Source: PCRC01 sp040384665 (lineage in GTDB: Bacteria > Pseudomonadota > Gammaproteobacteria > Burkholderiales > Burkholderiaceae_C). From it: a DNA stretch of 64,000 nucleotides. Made by a program: the position numbers and the translations under genes. The notes under the pieces are model-generated. The model was not told where the DNA came from. It saw only the letters and a list, made by a program, of their open reading frames with translations, and did no database searches. Location of the stretch: assembly GCA_040384665.1 (NCBI GenBank), contig JAZKIY010000050.1:1-64000 (forward strand), given 5' to 3'. This document shows, piece after piece, positions 25,058 through 33,018 of this stretch. Positions within the stretch are counted from its first letter, which is position 1. Each line of letters begins with the position of its first letter.

Positions 25058-26004
25058 ACGCCGTACTCTGGACCCTGGGTGGCCTGCTGACCCTGACGCT
25101 GGGCCTGGCGCTGTTTGCCTGGACCACCAACCGGCGCATCGACGCGAGTTTCAAACCCGCGGGCAGTTTCATCGACGTGCCTGGCGCCCGCCTGCACGTG
25201 GTGGACCGGGGCGCCGGTCCGGTCATTTTGATGGTGCATGGCCTGGGCGGGCAATTGCGCCACTACACCTATGGCGTGGAGAAATTGCTGTCGAAAAACT
25301 TCCGTGTGGTGGCGGTGGACCGGCCCGGCTCCGGCCATTCGCTGCGCCATGACGGCGCCAGCGCGTCGATGGAAGCGCAAGCCGATGCGCTGGCCGCGCT
25401 GCTGGACAAACTCCGCATCGCCAGCGCCACCGTGGTCGGCCATTCTTTGGGCGGTGCCATCTCGTTGATGCTGGCGGCACGCCATCCGCAGCGGGTGGCG
25501 GCCCTCGCCCTCGTGGCCCCGCTGACCCACACCCCCGAGGGCCTGCCCGCGCCCTTTCGGGGGCTGGACATCACCCACCCCGCACTGCGCAAGTTCATCG
25601 CCTGGACGTTTGCAGTGCCTGGCTTCATCGCGCGCAGCCCCGCCATCATGAAAACCCTGTTCTCACCGGAGGCCCACCCCAAGGATTTCGCCACCCGCGC
25701 CGGTGGCCTGATGAGCCTCAAACCCTCGCAGTTCATCGCCGCGTCCACCGACCTGGCCGCCATTCCCCACAGCCTGCCAACGTTGGAAGCCAGCTATGCC
25801 CGCCTGAAGCTGCCGGTGTCCATGCTCTACGGGCGTGGCGACCTGGTGCTCGACCCGCAGTTGCATGCCAAAGCCTTTGTAGACAAAGTGCCGCACACCC
25901 AACTGACGCTGGTCGACGGCGGGCACATGCTGCCGGTGACGCAGGTGGTGCGCACAGCGGCGTTCATTGAAGCGGCCGCGCTGCAAGCCAACACCGTCCA
26001 GTGA
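25054..26004 (+). CDS. Membrane-anchored alpha/beta hydrolase
   Basis: A 316-residue α/β hydrolase with an N-terminal hydrophobic helix (about residues 4-22) that may anchor it to the inner membrane. The oxyanion HGLGG, nucleophile elbow GHSLGG, acid D in YGRGDLVLD and His in VDGGHMLPVTQ form a complete triad. The start is GTG overlapping the SDR stop. In this operon it could hydrolyse the ester made by the monooxygenase; that is inference from order. Confidence 0.88.
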   Translation: MNAVLWTLGGLLTLTLGLALFAWTTNRRIDASFKPAGSFIDVPGARLHVVDRGAGPVILMVHGLGGQLRHYTYGVEKLLSKNFRVVAVDRPGSGHSLRHDGASASMEAQADALAALLDKLRIASATVVGHSLGGAISLMLAARHPQRVAALALVAPLTHTPEGLPAPFRGLDITHPALRKFIAWTFAVPGFIARSPAIMKTLFSPEAHPKDFATRAGGLMSLKPSQFIAASTDLAAIPHSLPTLEASYARLKLPVSMLYGRGDLVLDPQLHAKAFVDKVPHTQLTLVDGGHMLPVTQVVRTAAFIEAAALQANTVQ

Positions 26005-26086
26005 CCAGTTGTAAGAGACCCCACGCCCGGCGTTGTCATGCGCAGCCCACAAAATAAGGGCTAACCCTAAACAACGAGGAGTTTTC

Positions 26087-27022
26087 ATGCGTCAATGGTT
26101 GTTGGCTGTGCTGGTGGTGGGTGTGGCAGGCACCGTGTCTGCACAGGGCATTGAATGGCAAACCCTGCAGGAGGAAGCCGTGGCGCTCAACCAGCGTGGC
26201 CAATACGCCCAGGCGGTGACGGTGGCCAGCAAGGCGCTGGACATCGCCAAGGCCAGCGTGCCACCCAATGCACAGGCTGAAAACGACAGCACCGCCCAGT
26301 TGGCTTTTGCCTACTCTGGCAACCGCCAGCCTGCAGACGCAGAGCCGCTGTTTGCCCGCTACCTGGACGCTGAAAAAGCCCGACTCGGTGCCGAGACGCC
26401 GGAATACGCCTCGGTGTTGTCCCAGGTCGCCGCCGCCTACCAGCGCGACGGGCAAACGCCCAAATCACTTGCGCTGGTCACACCCTCACTGAAAATCCGC
26501 GAAGCCGCCCTCGGCCCTGCGCACCCGCTGGTGGCGCAAAGCCTGTCCCAGCTGGCGCTGGCCTACGAATCGCAGGACCAGCCAGCGCTGGCCGAACCGC
26601 TGTACCGCAAGGCGCTGGCCATCCCGTCGCCAACCGGCAAACCAGAACAGCTCGCTGTGGCGACCAACCAGAACCGCCTGGCCCGCCTCTACACCCGCCA
26701 GAACCAGTTTGCAAAGGCCGAACCCCTGCTGCTGGCCTCGCTCGCCACGCGAGAAAAACTGCTGGGCCGCAACGACCCCCAGGTGGCGGCCAGCCTGACC
26801 GATCTGGGCACGCTCTACGCCGCGCAAGGCCAGCACCTGCGGGCGGCAGGCCTGCACAAGCGCGCATTGGCCATCCGTGAACAGACGCTGGGCAGCACCC
26901 ACCCCGAGGTGTTGGCCAGCCTGGACGCATTGTCCAAAGCCATGGACCAGTCCGACCGGATGGGCCTGGCGATCTACTACGCGAACCGGGCCACCGATTT
27001 GCGCGGCAGCGTCACGCGCTGA
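26087..27022 (+). CDS. Exported TPR protein
   Basis: A 311-residue protein with an N-terminal signal peptide ending VSAQG, then TPR units of the Kinesin-light-chain type spaced about 42 residues apart (ALNQRGQYAQAVTVASKAL, AYQRDGQTPKSLALVTPSL, AYESQDQPALAEPLYRKAL, LYTRQNQFAKAEPLLLASL, LYAAQGQHLRAAGLHKRAL). These form a protein-binding scaffold in the periplasm. GAGGAG lies before the ATG. It ends with an 11-base overlap with the convergent DUF4864 gene. Partner unknown. Confidence 0.85.
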   Translation: MRQWLLAVLVVGVAGTVSAQGIEWQTLQEEAVALNQRGQYAQAVTVASKALDIAKASVPPNAQAENDSTAQLAFAYSGNRQPADAEPLFARYLDAEKARLGAETPEYASVLSQVAAAYQRDGQTPKSLALVTPSLKIREAALGPAHPLVAQSLSQLALAYESQDQPALAEPLYRKALAIPSPTGKPEQLAVATNQNRLARLYTRQNQFAKAEPLLLASLATREKLLGRNDPQVAASLTDLGTLYAAQGQHLRAAGLHKRALAIREQTLGSTHPEVLASLDALSKAMDQSDRMGLAIYYANRATDLRGSVTR

Positions 27023-27479
27023 AGACCGGCCCAACCAACCGGGTCTGCAGCCCCTCGCTCACGCCAAGGGTGCAGCCGGTGATGCGCCACAGTTTGTCGG
27101 GCTGGCGCTTCAGGCTGTAAATGGCCACCCACAGCACCCCTTGGTTATCGGCCAGTTGAACCCGCTGCAGAATGCCGTTGCCAGCGTACTCCGGTTTGAA
27201 GAAGGTCACCGTAGCGGGCTGGAACAACGCGGGGTAGCCAAGACGCGCCATGGTCATGAAACGGTCGGGCGTGCTGAACGCCTTGCGGATGTCAGGGCTG
27301 GCGTAGGAAAACGCCTTGGCCGCGTCGCCCCGCGCGAACGCATCCAGCTGCGCCATCACCACGGTCTGTACCGCCTTGGCTTCCGTGGCCGAAACGGGGT
27401 TTTCGCCCGCTGCATGGCTGCACACCGCCACCGCGGCCAGCAGCCACAGCCAGCCCGTTCTGACAAACCGGTTCAACAT
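27012..27479 (-). CDS. DUF4864 exported protein
   Basis: A 155-residue protein with a signal peptide (cleavage near SHAAG, residue 24) and a small α+β domain recognised as DUF4864 from QTVVMAQLDAFARGDAAKAFSYASPDIRKAF and the C-terminal LWRITGCTLG. The fold resembles the NTF2/SnoaL type, which usually binds a small ligand, but no function is established. The 3' end overlaps the TPR gene by 11 bases in convergent orientation. Confidence 0.85.
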   Translation of the reverse strand: MLNRFVRTGWLWLLAAVAVCSHAAGENPVSATEAKAVQTVVMAQLDAFARGDAAKAFSYASPDIRKAFSTPDRFMTMARLGYPALFQPATVTFFKPEYAGNGILQRVQLADNQGVLWVAIYSLKRQPDKLWRITGCTLGVSEGLQTRLVGPVFSA

Positions 27480-27594
27480 GGTGGGCTCCTTGGGTTGAGG
27501 CCTTCATGATGCAGGATTTTGGCGCTCTGTGCCTGCACACCGTCGCCGCAGGGCATGCGCTACAGTCTGGTTTTTGCCAACTCTTCCCTGCCCC

Positions 27595-28257
27595 ATGCTG
27601 CTCGAAACGATAGAAATCAACCCCACCAGCCCGGCTACCGCCAGCGTCATCGTGCTGCACGGCCTGGGCGCCGATGGCAACGATTTTGTGCCGGTGGCGC
27701 ACGAGTTGGACCTGCGCGCGGCGGGCGCGGTTCGTTTTGTGTTCCCCCACGCGACCACCCGCCCGGTGACCATCAACGGTGGTTACGTGATGCGTGCCTG
27801 GTACGACATTCTGGGCACCGACCTGGTTCGGCGGGAAGACGAAGGCGGCCTGCGCACCTCGCAAACGCAGATCGACGCCCTGATTGCCGCCGAAGTGGCG
27901 CGTGGCATCCCGGCCTCGCGCATTGTCCTGATGGGTTTCTCTCAGGGCTGCGCCATGGCGCTGATGACCGGTTTGCGCCACAGCGAACGGCTGGCCGGCA
28001 TCGTCGGCCTGTCGGGCTACTTGCCACTGGCCGCCACCACCGCCGCCGAACGCCATGCCGCCAACGCCGACGTGCCCCTGTTCCTGGCCCACGGCCGGGT
28101 GGACCCGGTGGTGCCACTCGCCCGAGCCGTGGCTTCGCGCGACGCGTTGCAGGCGCTGGGCTACACGCCCGAATGGCACGAGTACCCGATGCCGCACTCG
28201 GTCTGCGCCGAAGAGATCGCCGACATCAACCGCTTTTTGCTGCGCGTGCTGGGCTGA
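27595..28257 (+). CDS. Carboxylesterase/phospholipase of the alpha/beta hydrolase fold (YpfH/Est type)
   Basis: A 220-residue cytosolic serine esterase: VLHGLGADGNDFVPVA, nucleophile GFSQGCAM, Asp in HGRVDPVVP and His in YPMPHSVCAEE form the triad of the bacterial carboxylesterase / acyl-protein-thioesterase-like family. It would hydrolyse short-chain acyl esters. The start ATG at 27595 gives a normal family length. It is followed 15 bases later by queC, possibly co-transcribed. Confidence 0.93.
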   Translation: MLLETIEINPTSPATASVIVLHGLGADGNDFVPVAHELDLRAAGAVRFVFPHATTRPVTINGGYVMRAWYDILGTDLVRREDEGGLRTSQTQIDALIAAEVARGIPASRIVLMGFSQGCAMALMTGLRHSERLAGIVGLSGYLPLAATTAAERHAANADVPLFLAHGRVDPVVPLARAVASRDALQALGYTPEWHEYPMPHSVCAEEIADINRFLLRVLG

Positions 28258-28272
28258 AAGTCTGACGTGGCC

Positions 28273-28983
28273 ATGCACAAAAACGCCCTGGTCTTGTTCT
28301 CGGGGGGGCAAGACTCCACCACCTGCCTGGCGCTGGCGCTGTCGCGCTACGAACGGGTCGAGACGGTCGCTTTCGATTACCGGCAACGCCACAGTGTCGA
28401 GCTCCAGGCGCGGCTGGAGGTGCTGGACCAGATCAAGCGGCAGTTCCCGCACTGGGCGCCCAAGCTCGGCGAAGACCACCTGTTGGACCTGGCGGTGCTC
28501 GGCCAGGTGAGCGAGACCTCACTCACGCGCGACACGGCTTTCAAAATGGAAAGCTCCGGCCTGCCCAACACCTTTGTGCCGGGCCGCAACCTGCTGTTCC
28601 TCACCCTGGCGGCGGCACTGGCTTACCGGCGCGACCTGGAAGTGATCGTCACCGGCGTCTGCGAGACCGACTTCTCCGGCTACCCCGACTGCCGCGACGA
28701 CAGCATGAAGGCGATGCAGCTGGCACTGTCGCTGGGCATGGACAAGCGCTTTCTGATCGACACGCCGCTGATGTGGATCGACAAGGCACAGACCTGGGGC
28801 CTGGCCCACCACCTGGGTGGCCAGCCGCTGATCGACCTGATCGTCGAACACACCCACACCTGCTACCTGGGCGACCGCGAACACCGCCACGCCTGGGGCT
28901 ACGGCTGCGGCAGCTGCCCGGCCTGCGAGCTGCGCGCTGCCGGCCACGCGCGCTACACCGCCGGCGTGGCGCTCAACCCATAG
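28273..28983 (+). CDS. queC: 7-cyano-7-deazaguanine synthase QueC
   Basis: A 236-residue ATP-dependent enzyme that converts 7-carboxy-7-deazaguanine plus ammonia to preQ0 in queuosine synthesis. PP-loop FSGGQDSTTCL at residues 9-19, FVPGRNLLFLTLAAALAY, TGVCETDFSGYPDCR and the zinc site CGSCPAC near the C-terminus are complete. I preferred the ATG at 28273 to the in-frame GTG two codons earlier. No other queuosine gene is in the window. Its 3' end overlaps the convergent ABC exporter gene by 31 bases. Confidence 0.95.
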   Translation: MHKNALVLFSGGQDSTTCLALALSRYERVETVAFDYRQRHSVELQARLEVLDQIKRQFPHWAPKLGEDHLLDLAVLGQVSETSLTRDTAFKMESSGLPNTFVPGRNLLFLTLAAALAYRRDLEVIVTGVCETDFSGYPDCRDDSMKAMQLALSLGMDKRFLIDTPLMWIDKAQTWGLAHHLGGQPLIDLIVEHTHTCYLGDREHRHAWGYGCGSCPACELRAAGHARYTAGVALNP

Positions 28984-30731
28984 GCGGCTGGCGCGCCGCT
29001 GGCCTGCGGCGTGAGCACCCACTGGCGGTTGTGAAATGCCGCCACGCCAGGCCGGTGTGCGATGGACACCAAGGCACCGCCAGTGGCCTGCACCATCGCC
29101 CGCAAGCGCTGGTACAGCACCGCCTCGGCGGTTTCGTCCAGCGCGCTGGTGGCCTCGTCGGCAAACACCCACTTCGGCCGCTTCAGCAGCACCCGCGCCA
29201 CCGCCAGGCGCTGCTGCTCGCCACCTGAGAGCTTTTGGCTCCAGGCGCCTTCCTCGTCGAGGCTCTCTGCCAAATCGGGTAATAACGCGTCGGTCAGCGC
29301 CTGTTTCAGCGCCGCGTCGCTGTACTGCGCAGCGGGCAAGGGGTAGGCCAGCGCGTCGCGCAGTGGGCCATTGGGGAAGTAGGGGCGCTGCGGCAGGAAC
29401 ATGCTGTCGGCCGGCAGGTCCACCTGCCCGGTGGCATGGGGCCAGATGCCCGCCAGCGCCCGGAACAGGGTGGACTTGCCGCTGCCCGAAGGCCCCTGCA
29501 GCAACACCGCTTCGCCCGGCTCGGCCTGCAGTGTGGCGTTGGCGAGCAGCACACGGCCGTCGGGCAGGGCCAAGGTCAGGCCGTGGGCCTGGAGTGAACC
29601 GTCACTTACTACGGTATTGATAGCACTATCACTAGGTTTCACTAAGGCTAACCGGCTAAAAGACTCTTCAAACCCGGTCAAACGGTCGGTGGTGGCCCGC
29701 CAACTGGCCAAACCGGCGTAATTGTCCACAAACCAGCTCAGCGAGTCCTGCACCCGGCCAAAGGCGGACGAAATCTGGATCAACTCGCCCAACTGGATGG
29801 CGCCGCTGAAAAAGCGCGGCGCGGCCACCACAAACGGGAACACCACCGCCGCCTGGCCAAAACCCACGGTGAACCAGGTCAGGTTCTTTTGTGCCTTGAT
29901 CAGCCGGAGGTAGTTCACCAGCACCCGGTCGAACCGCAGGCTCAGGTGCTGGCGTTCGACCGCCTCACCTTTGTCGAGCGCGATCGATTCGCTGTACTCC
30001 CGCACCCGCACCAGGTGGTGTCGAAAATCCGCTTCGACCCGTTCCTGTTCAAAGTTGAGCTTGATCTGTGGCCGGCCAATGTAGTGCGTGATCACGCTGC
30101 CGACGCCGCAGTAGGCCACCGCCGCCCAGACCATGAAACCGGGGATGGTGTAGCTGCTGCCGCCCAGACTGAAGGCAAAAGCACCGCTCAGGCCCCACAA
30201 AATGCCCACAAAACTCACCAGCGTGACCAGCGCGTTCAGCAGCCCCATGCTGAGCGAAATGGTCTGGCTGGTGAACAGGTTCAGGTCCTGCTGGATGCGC
30301 TGGTCCGGGTTGTCGGGGCTGGCGCCGTGGGCGGCGGCGTAGCGGGCCAGTTCAATGCGGTAGAAGGCCTGGTTGGACAGCCAGCGGCCAAGGTAGGCGC
30401 TGGTCATCCAGGCGCGCCAGCGCATCTCCAGCAGCTGCGTCAGGTAGAAGCGGTAGACCGAGATCACGATCAACCCGAACGCCAGCCAGCAAAAGCGGCC
30501 CAGCTGCGCCCAGAAGACAGCGGCGTCCTTGTTTTGCAGCGCGTCGTAGAACACCCGGTTCCACTCGTTGAGCAACACCAGCATGTAGACCGCCGCCAGG
30601 TTCAGCACCACGATGGCGGCCAGCAGCGCGCGCGCTTTCCATTTTTCTTCAGACTGGAAATACGGCACCGACAGCGCCCAGACCTTGCGGCAGAACGCGG
30701 TGAACGACGCGAATTTGGCAGACAGGCGCAT
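28953..30731 (-). CDS. ABC transporter, fused permease/ATPase (SbmA/YddA/ABCD-like)
   Basis: A 592-residue half transporter. The N-terminal part has five or six transmembrane segments with the EEKWKARALLAAI opening and NPDQRIQQDLNLF motif of the SbmA/BacA-like and ABCD family. The ATPase has Walker A GPSGSGKST, signature LSGGEQQRLAVARVLL and Walker B WVFADEATSALDE. Relatives move peptides, B12 or very-long-chain acyl-CoA. The linker at residues 361-376 (LVKPSDSAINTVVSDG) is encoded by a dispersed repeat copy. The ATG at 30729-30731 is the most likely start; the 3' end overlaps queC. Confidence 0.9.
   Translation of the reverse strand: MRLSAKFASFTAFCRKVWALSVPYFQSEEKWKARALLAAIVVLNLAAVYMLVLLNEWNRVFYDALQNKDAAVFWAQLGRFCWLAFGLIVISVYRFYLTQLLEMRWRAWMTSAYLGRWLSNQAFYRIELARYAAAHGASPDNPDQRIQQDLNLFTSQTISLSMGLLNALVTLVSFVGILWGLSGAFAFSLGGSSYTIPGFMVWAAVAYCGVGSVITHYIGRPQIKLNFEQERVEADFRHHLVRVREYSESIALDKGEAVERQHLSLRFDRVLVNYLRLIKAQKNLTWFTVGFGQAAVVFPFVVAAPRFFSGAIQLGELIQISSAFGRVQDSLSWFVDNYAGLASWRATTDRLTGFEESFSRLALVKPSDSAINTVVSDGSLQAHGLTLALPDGRVLLANATLQAEPGEAVLLQGPSGSGKSTLFRALAGIWPHATGQVDLPADSMFLPQRPYFPNGPLRDALAYPLPAAQYSDAALKQALTDALLPDLAESLDEEGAWSQKLSGGEQQRLAVARVLLKRPKWVFADEATSALDETAEAVLYQRLRAMVQATGGALVSIAHRPGVAAFHNRQWVLTPQASGAPAAYGLSATPAV
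29603..29649 (-). repeat. Dispersed repeat, copy D (inside the ABC exporter gene)
   Basis: On the minus strand it begins AGCCTTAGTGAAACCTAGTG and continues ATAGTGCTATCAATACCG. It is in the same orientation as the gene and encodes the linker between the membrane and ATPase domains. It aligns with copy B in lolA. Confidence 0.65.
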
Positions 30732-30817
30732 GGGCAGTTTCTCGGTAGAAGCAAAAAAGAGGCTGGCAAGACAGAGGCCGCCTTGGCCGGGAAAGTTCAA
30801 CCCGGTGGGCGGCAGGC

Positions 30818-31750
30818 TCAGGCCGGTGGAACGCCGGGCAGGTTGGCAATGCCGGACGCCACATGGCCGGCGGGCACATGCTGCGCGGCCGATTCGATGT
30901 GGCCGGTCTGGTCGTCAAAAAAGAAGTCGGGCTCGAACTCGCGCAGGAACTCGCCTTTGGGCAGACCACCGAGGAACATCGCCTCGTCCACCTCGACGTG
31001 CCAGTCCATCAGCGTGCGGATGGCGCGTTCGTGCGCCGGTGCGCTGCGGGCCGTGACCAGCGCGGTGCGGATGCGCATGGCCGGCGTGCCCTGCTGCTGC
31101 AGCCGCTGCAAGGCGGACAGCAAAGGCTTGAACGGCCCGGCCAGCAGCGGCAGGCCTGCCTTGTCTTTTTCATGCTGCTGGAAGGCCGACAGGCCGTCAC
31201 GCTGGAACACCTGCTCGGCCTCGTCGCTGAACAGCACCGCGTCACCGTCGAAGGCAATCCGCACCTCGTTCGGGTGCGCCTCGCTGGCGCGGGCCGAGTG
31301 CGGGTAGACCTGTGCGGCAGGCACACCGGCATCGAGCGCGGCGCGCACGTCGCTCAGGTGGGTCGACAAAAACAGGTTGGCGTGCAGCGGCTTCAAATAA
31401 CGCCAGGGCGGCTGGCCGCGGGTGAAGGTGCCGCGCTGGATCGGCAAGCCGTAGTGCTGCGCCGAGCGGAACACCCGCATGCCCGAGACCGGGTCGTTGC
31501 GCGACAAAATCACCACCTCGACCAGCTGCTGCGGTGTTGCGCCGTCAGGCGCGGCCTGGTTGAACGCCAGCAGCTTTTTCACCAACGAGAATGCCACGCC
31601 GGGCTTGGCAGGCTGGTCCAGCCGAGCCAGTTGCAGCTGCATGTAGGCGCGGTCGTCGCGCTGCTCAAACACCTCGTTTTCCTGCTCGAAATCAAACAAG
31701 GCACGCGACGAGATCGCCACCACCAGTTGCCCTTCAAGAGACGCGGCCAT
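30818..31750 (-). CDS. Cytosolic 5'-nucleotidase (cN-I family)
   Basis: A 310-residue HAD-like phosphatase of the 5'-nucleotidase family (PF06189). Near residue 170 the motif RIAFDGDAVLFSDEAE carries the DxD catalytic pair, and ALVTARSAPAHERAIRTL is the Thr motif; DFFFDDQTGHIE supplies the last acidic motif. It should dephosphorylate nucleoside monophosphates in the cytoplasm. It follows gspF by 15 bases on the same strand, so it may be at the tail of the gsp transcript, but has no obvious link to secretion. Confidence 0.88.
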   Translation of the reverse strand: MAASLEGQLVVAISSRALFDFEQENEVFEQRDDRAYMQLQLARLDQPAKPGVAFSLVKKLLAFNQAAPDGATPQQLVEVVILSRNDPVSGMRVFRSAQHYGLPIQRGTFTRGQPPWRYLKPLHANLFLSTHLSDVRAALDAGVPAAQVYPHSARASEAHPNEVRIAFDGDAVLFSDEAEQVFQRDGLSAFQQHEKDKAGLPLLAGPFKPLLSALQRLQQQGTPAMRIRTALVTARSAPAHERAIRTLMDWHVEVDEAMFLGGLPKGEFLREFEPDFFFDDQTGHIESAAQHVPAGHVASGIANLPGVPPA

Positions 31751-31765
31751 GGCTATGGGGGCGCG

Positions 31766-33013
31766 TCAGCGCACGAGCTGGTTGAGTTCGATGATGGGCA
31801 GCAGCACCGCGAGCACGATCAGCATCACCACCATGCCCATCACCACAATCAGCAGCGGCTCCAGGATGGTGGCCAGCGCGAACGCGCGGCGCTGCACCTC
31901 GGCGCTGAGCTGCTGGGCCGCGCGCTGCAGCATCACCGGCAGCTGGCCGGTTTGCTCGCCGAGCCGGGAGAACATGCTCACCAGCCCGGGGAAGCGCTTC
32001 TTTTGCGCCATGGCCGACGCCAGCGGCGCGCCTTCGCGCACCAGCACCAGCGCGTCCAGTGCATCGGCCCGCATGGCCTGGTTGCCGAGGGTTTCAGCCG
32101 CTGCCTGCAAGGCTTTCAGAATCGGCACACCGGCGCCGGCCAGCATCGCCAGCGTGCCAGTGAAGCGGGCGGCGTTGTAGCCCCGGGCCAGCGGCCCAAC
32201 CAGCGGCAAGGTCAGCACGGCCGCATCAAACCGCTGGCGGATCGCCTCGTTGGCCAGCAGGAACTTGGCCCCAATGCCACCCGCCACCAACACCAGCAAG
32301 GCGGCCCAACCGTAGTTTTTCACGACATCGCTGATGCCCAGCATGATCACCGTCAACAACGGCAAGGCACGCTTGCTGCCGGCAAACACGTTGGCCACCT
32401 GCGGCACCACATAGCCCACCAGGAACATCACGATCACGATGGCAATCAGCGTGACGATGGCCGGGTAGAGCATGGCGCCAATCAGTTTGCCGCGCAGGGT
32501 CTGGCGCTCTTCCAGGTCGTCGGCCAGCCGCTCCAGCACCACGCCGAGGTTGCCGCTTTGCTCGCCGGCGCCAATCACCGCGGTGTAGATGTCTGAGAAC
32601 TCGCGCGGGTGCTGGCTCAGAGCCTTGGAAAAGGTCGAACCACTGTTCACCTCGGAGCGCAATGACGCGACCAGGTTGCGCTGCCGTTCGTCGGTGGATT
32701 CTTCCGACAGCGCCGTCAGCGCCCGCTCCAGCGGCAGGCCAGACGACACCAGACCGGCCACCTGCCGCGTCCAGATGGTCAGCGCGGTGGTGTTGAAAAT
32801 CCGGCTGGTGTAGATGTTGATGTTCTTCCAGCCACCGCGTTTGACCGTGCCCGCTGCACCCGGCACGCCCCCCCCCTTGACCGGCTCCACCAGCATCGGC
32901 ACCAGCGACTGCGCACGCAAGGTGCTGCGCGCCGCCTTCGCGGTCTCGGCATCGATCACGCCCTTGCGGGTCTGGCCCTGGGCGTCGATGGCTTCAAAGG
33001 TGTAGGCGGGCAT
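31766..33013 (-). CDS. gspF: GspF, type II secretion inner-membrane platform protein
   Basis: A 415-residue polytopic protein of the T2SF family: N-terminal AIDAQGQTRKGVIDAETAKAAR, two copies of the cytoplasmic T2SF domain and three transmembrane segments (for example around AIVTLIAIVIVMFLVGYVVPQV and the C-terminal LLIVVMGMVVMLIVLAVLLPI). It forms the rotary platform that couples the GspE ATPase to pseudopilus assembly. It starts five bases after gspE ends. Confidence 0.96.
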   Translation of the reverse strand: MPAYTFEAIDAQGQTRKGVIDAETAKAARSTLRAQSLVPMLVEPVKGGGVPGAAGTVKRGGWKNINIYTSRIFNTTALTIWTRQVAGLVSSGLPLERALTALSEESTDERQRNLVASLRSEVNSGSTFSKALSQHPREFSDIYTAVIGAGEQSGNLGVVLERLADDLEERQTLRGKLIGAMLYPAIVTLIAIVIVMFLVGYVVPQVANVFAGSKRALPLLTVIMLGISDVVKNYGWAALLVLVAGGIGAKFLLANEAIRQRFDAAVLTLPLVGPLARGYNAARFTGTLAMLAGAGVPILKALQAAAETLGNQAMRADALDALVLVREGAPLASAMAQKKRFPGLVSMFSRLGEQTGQLPVMLQRAAQQLSAEVQRRAFALATILEPLLIVVMGMVVMLIVLAVLLPIIELNQLVR

Positions 33014-33018
33014 GCAGG

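Noticed and set aside
28953..30731. The ABC exporter as part of a defence or toxin export island
   Set aside because: No toxin, immunity or peptide-maturation gene is nearby; neighbours are housekeeping.
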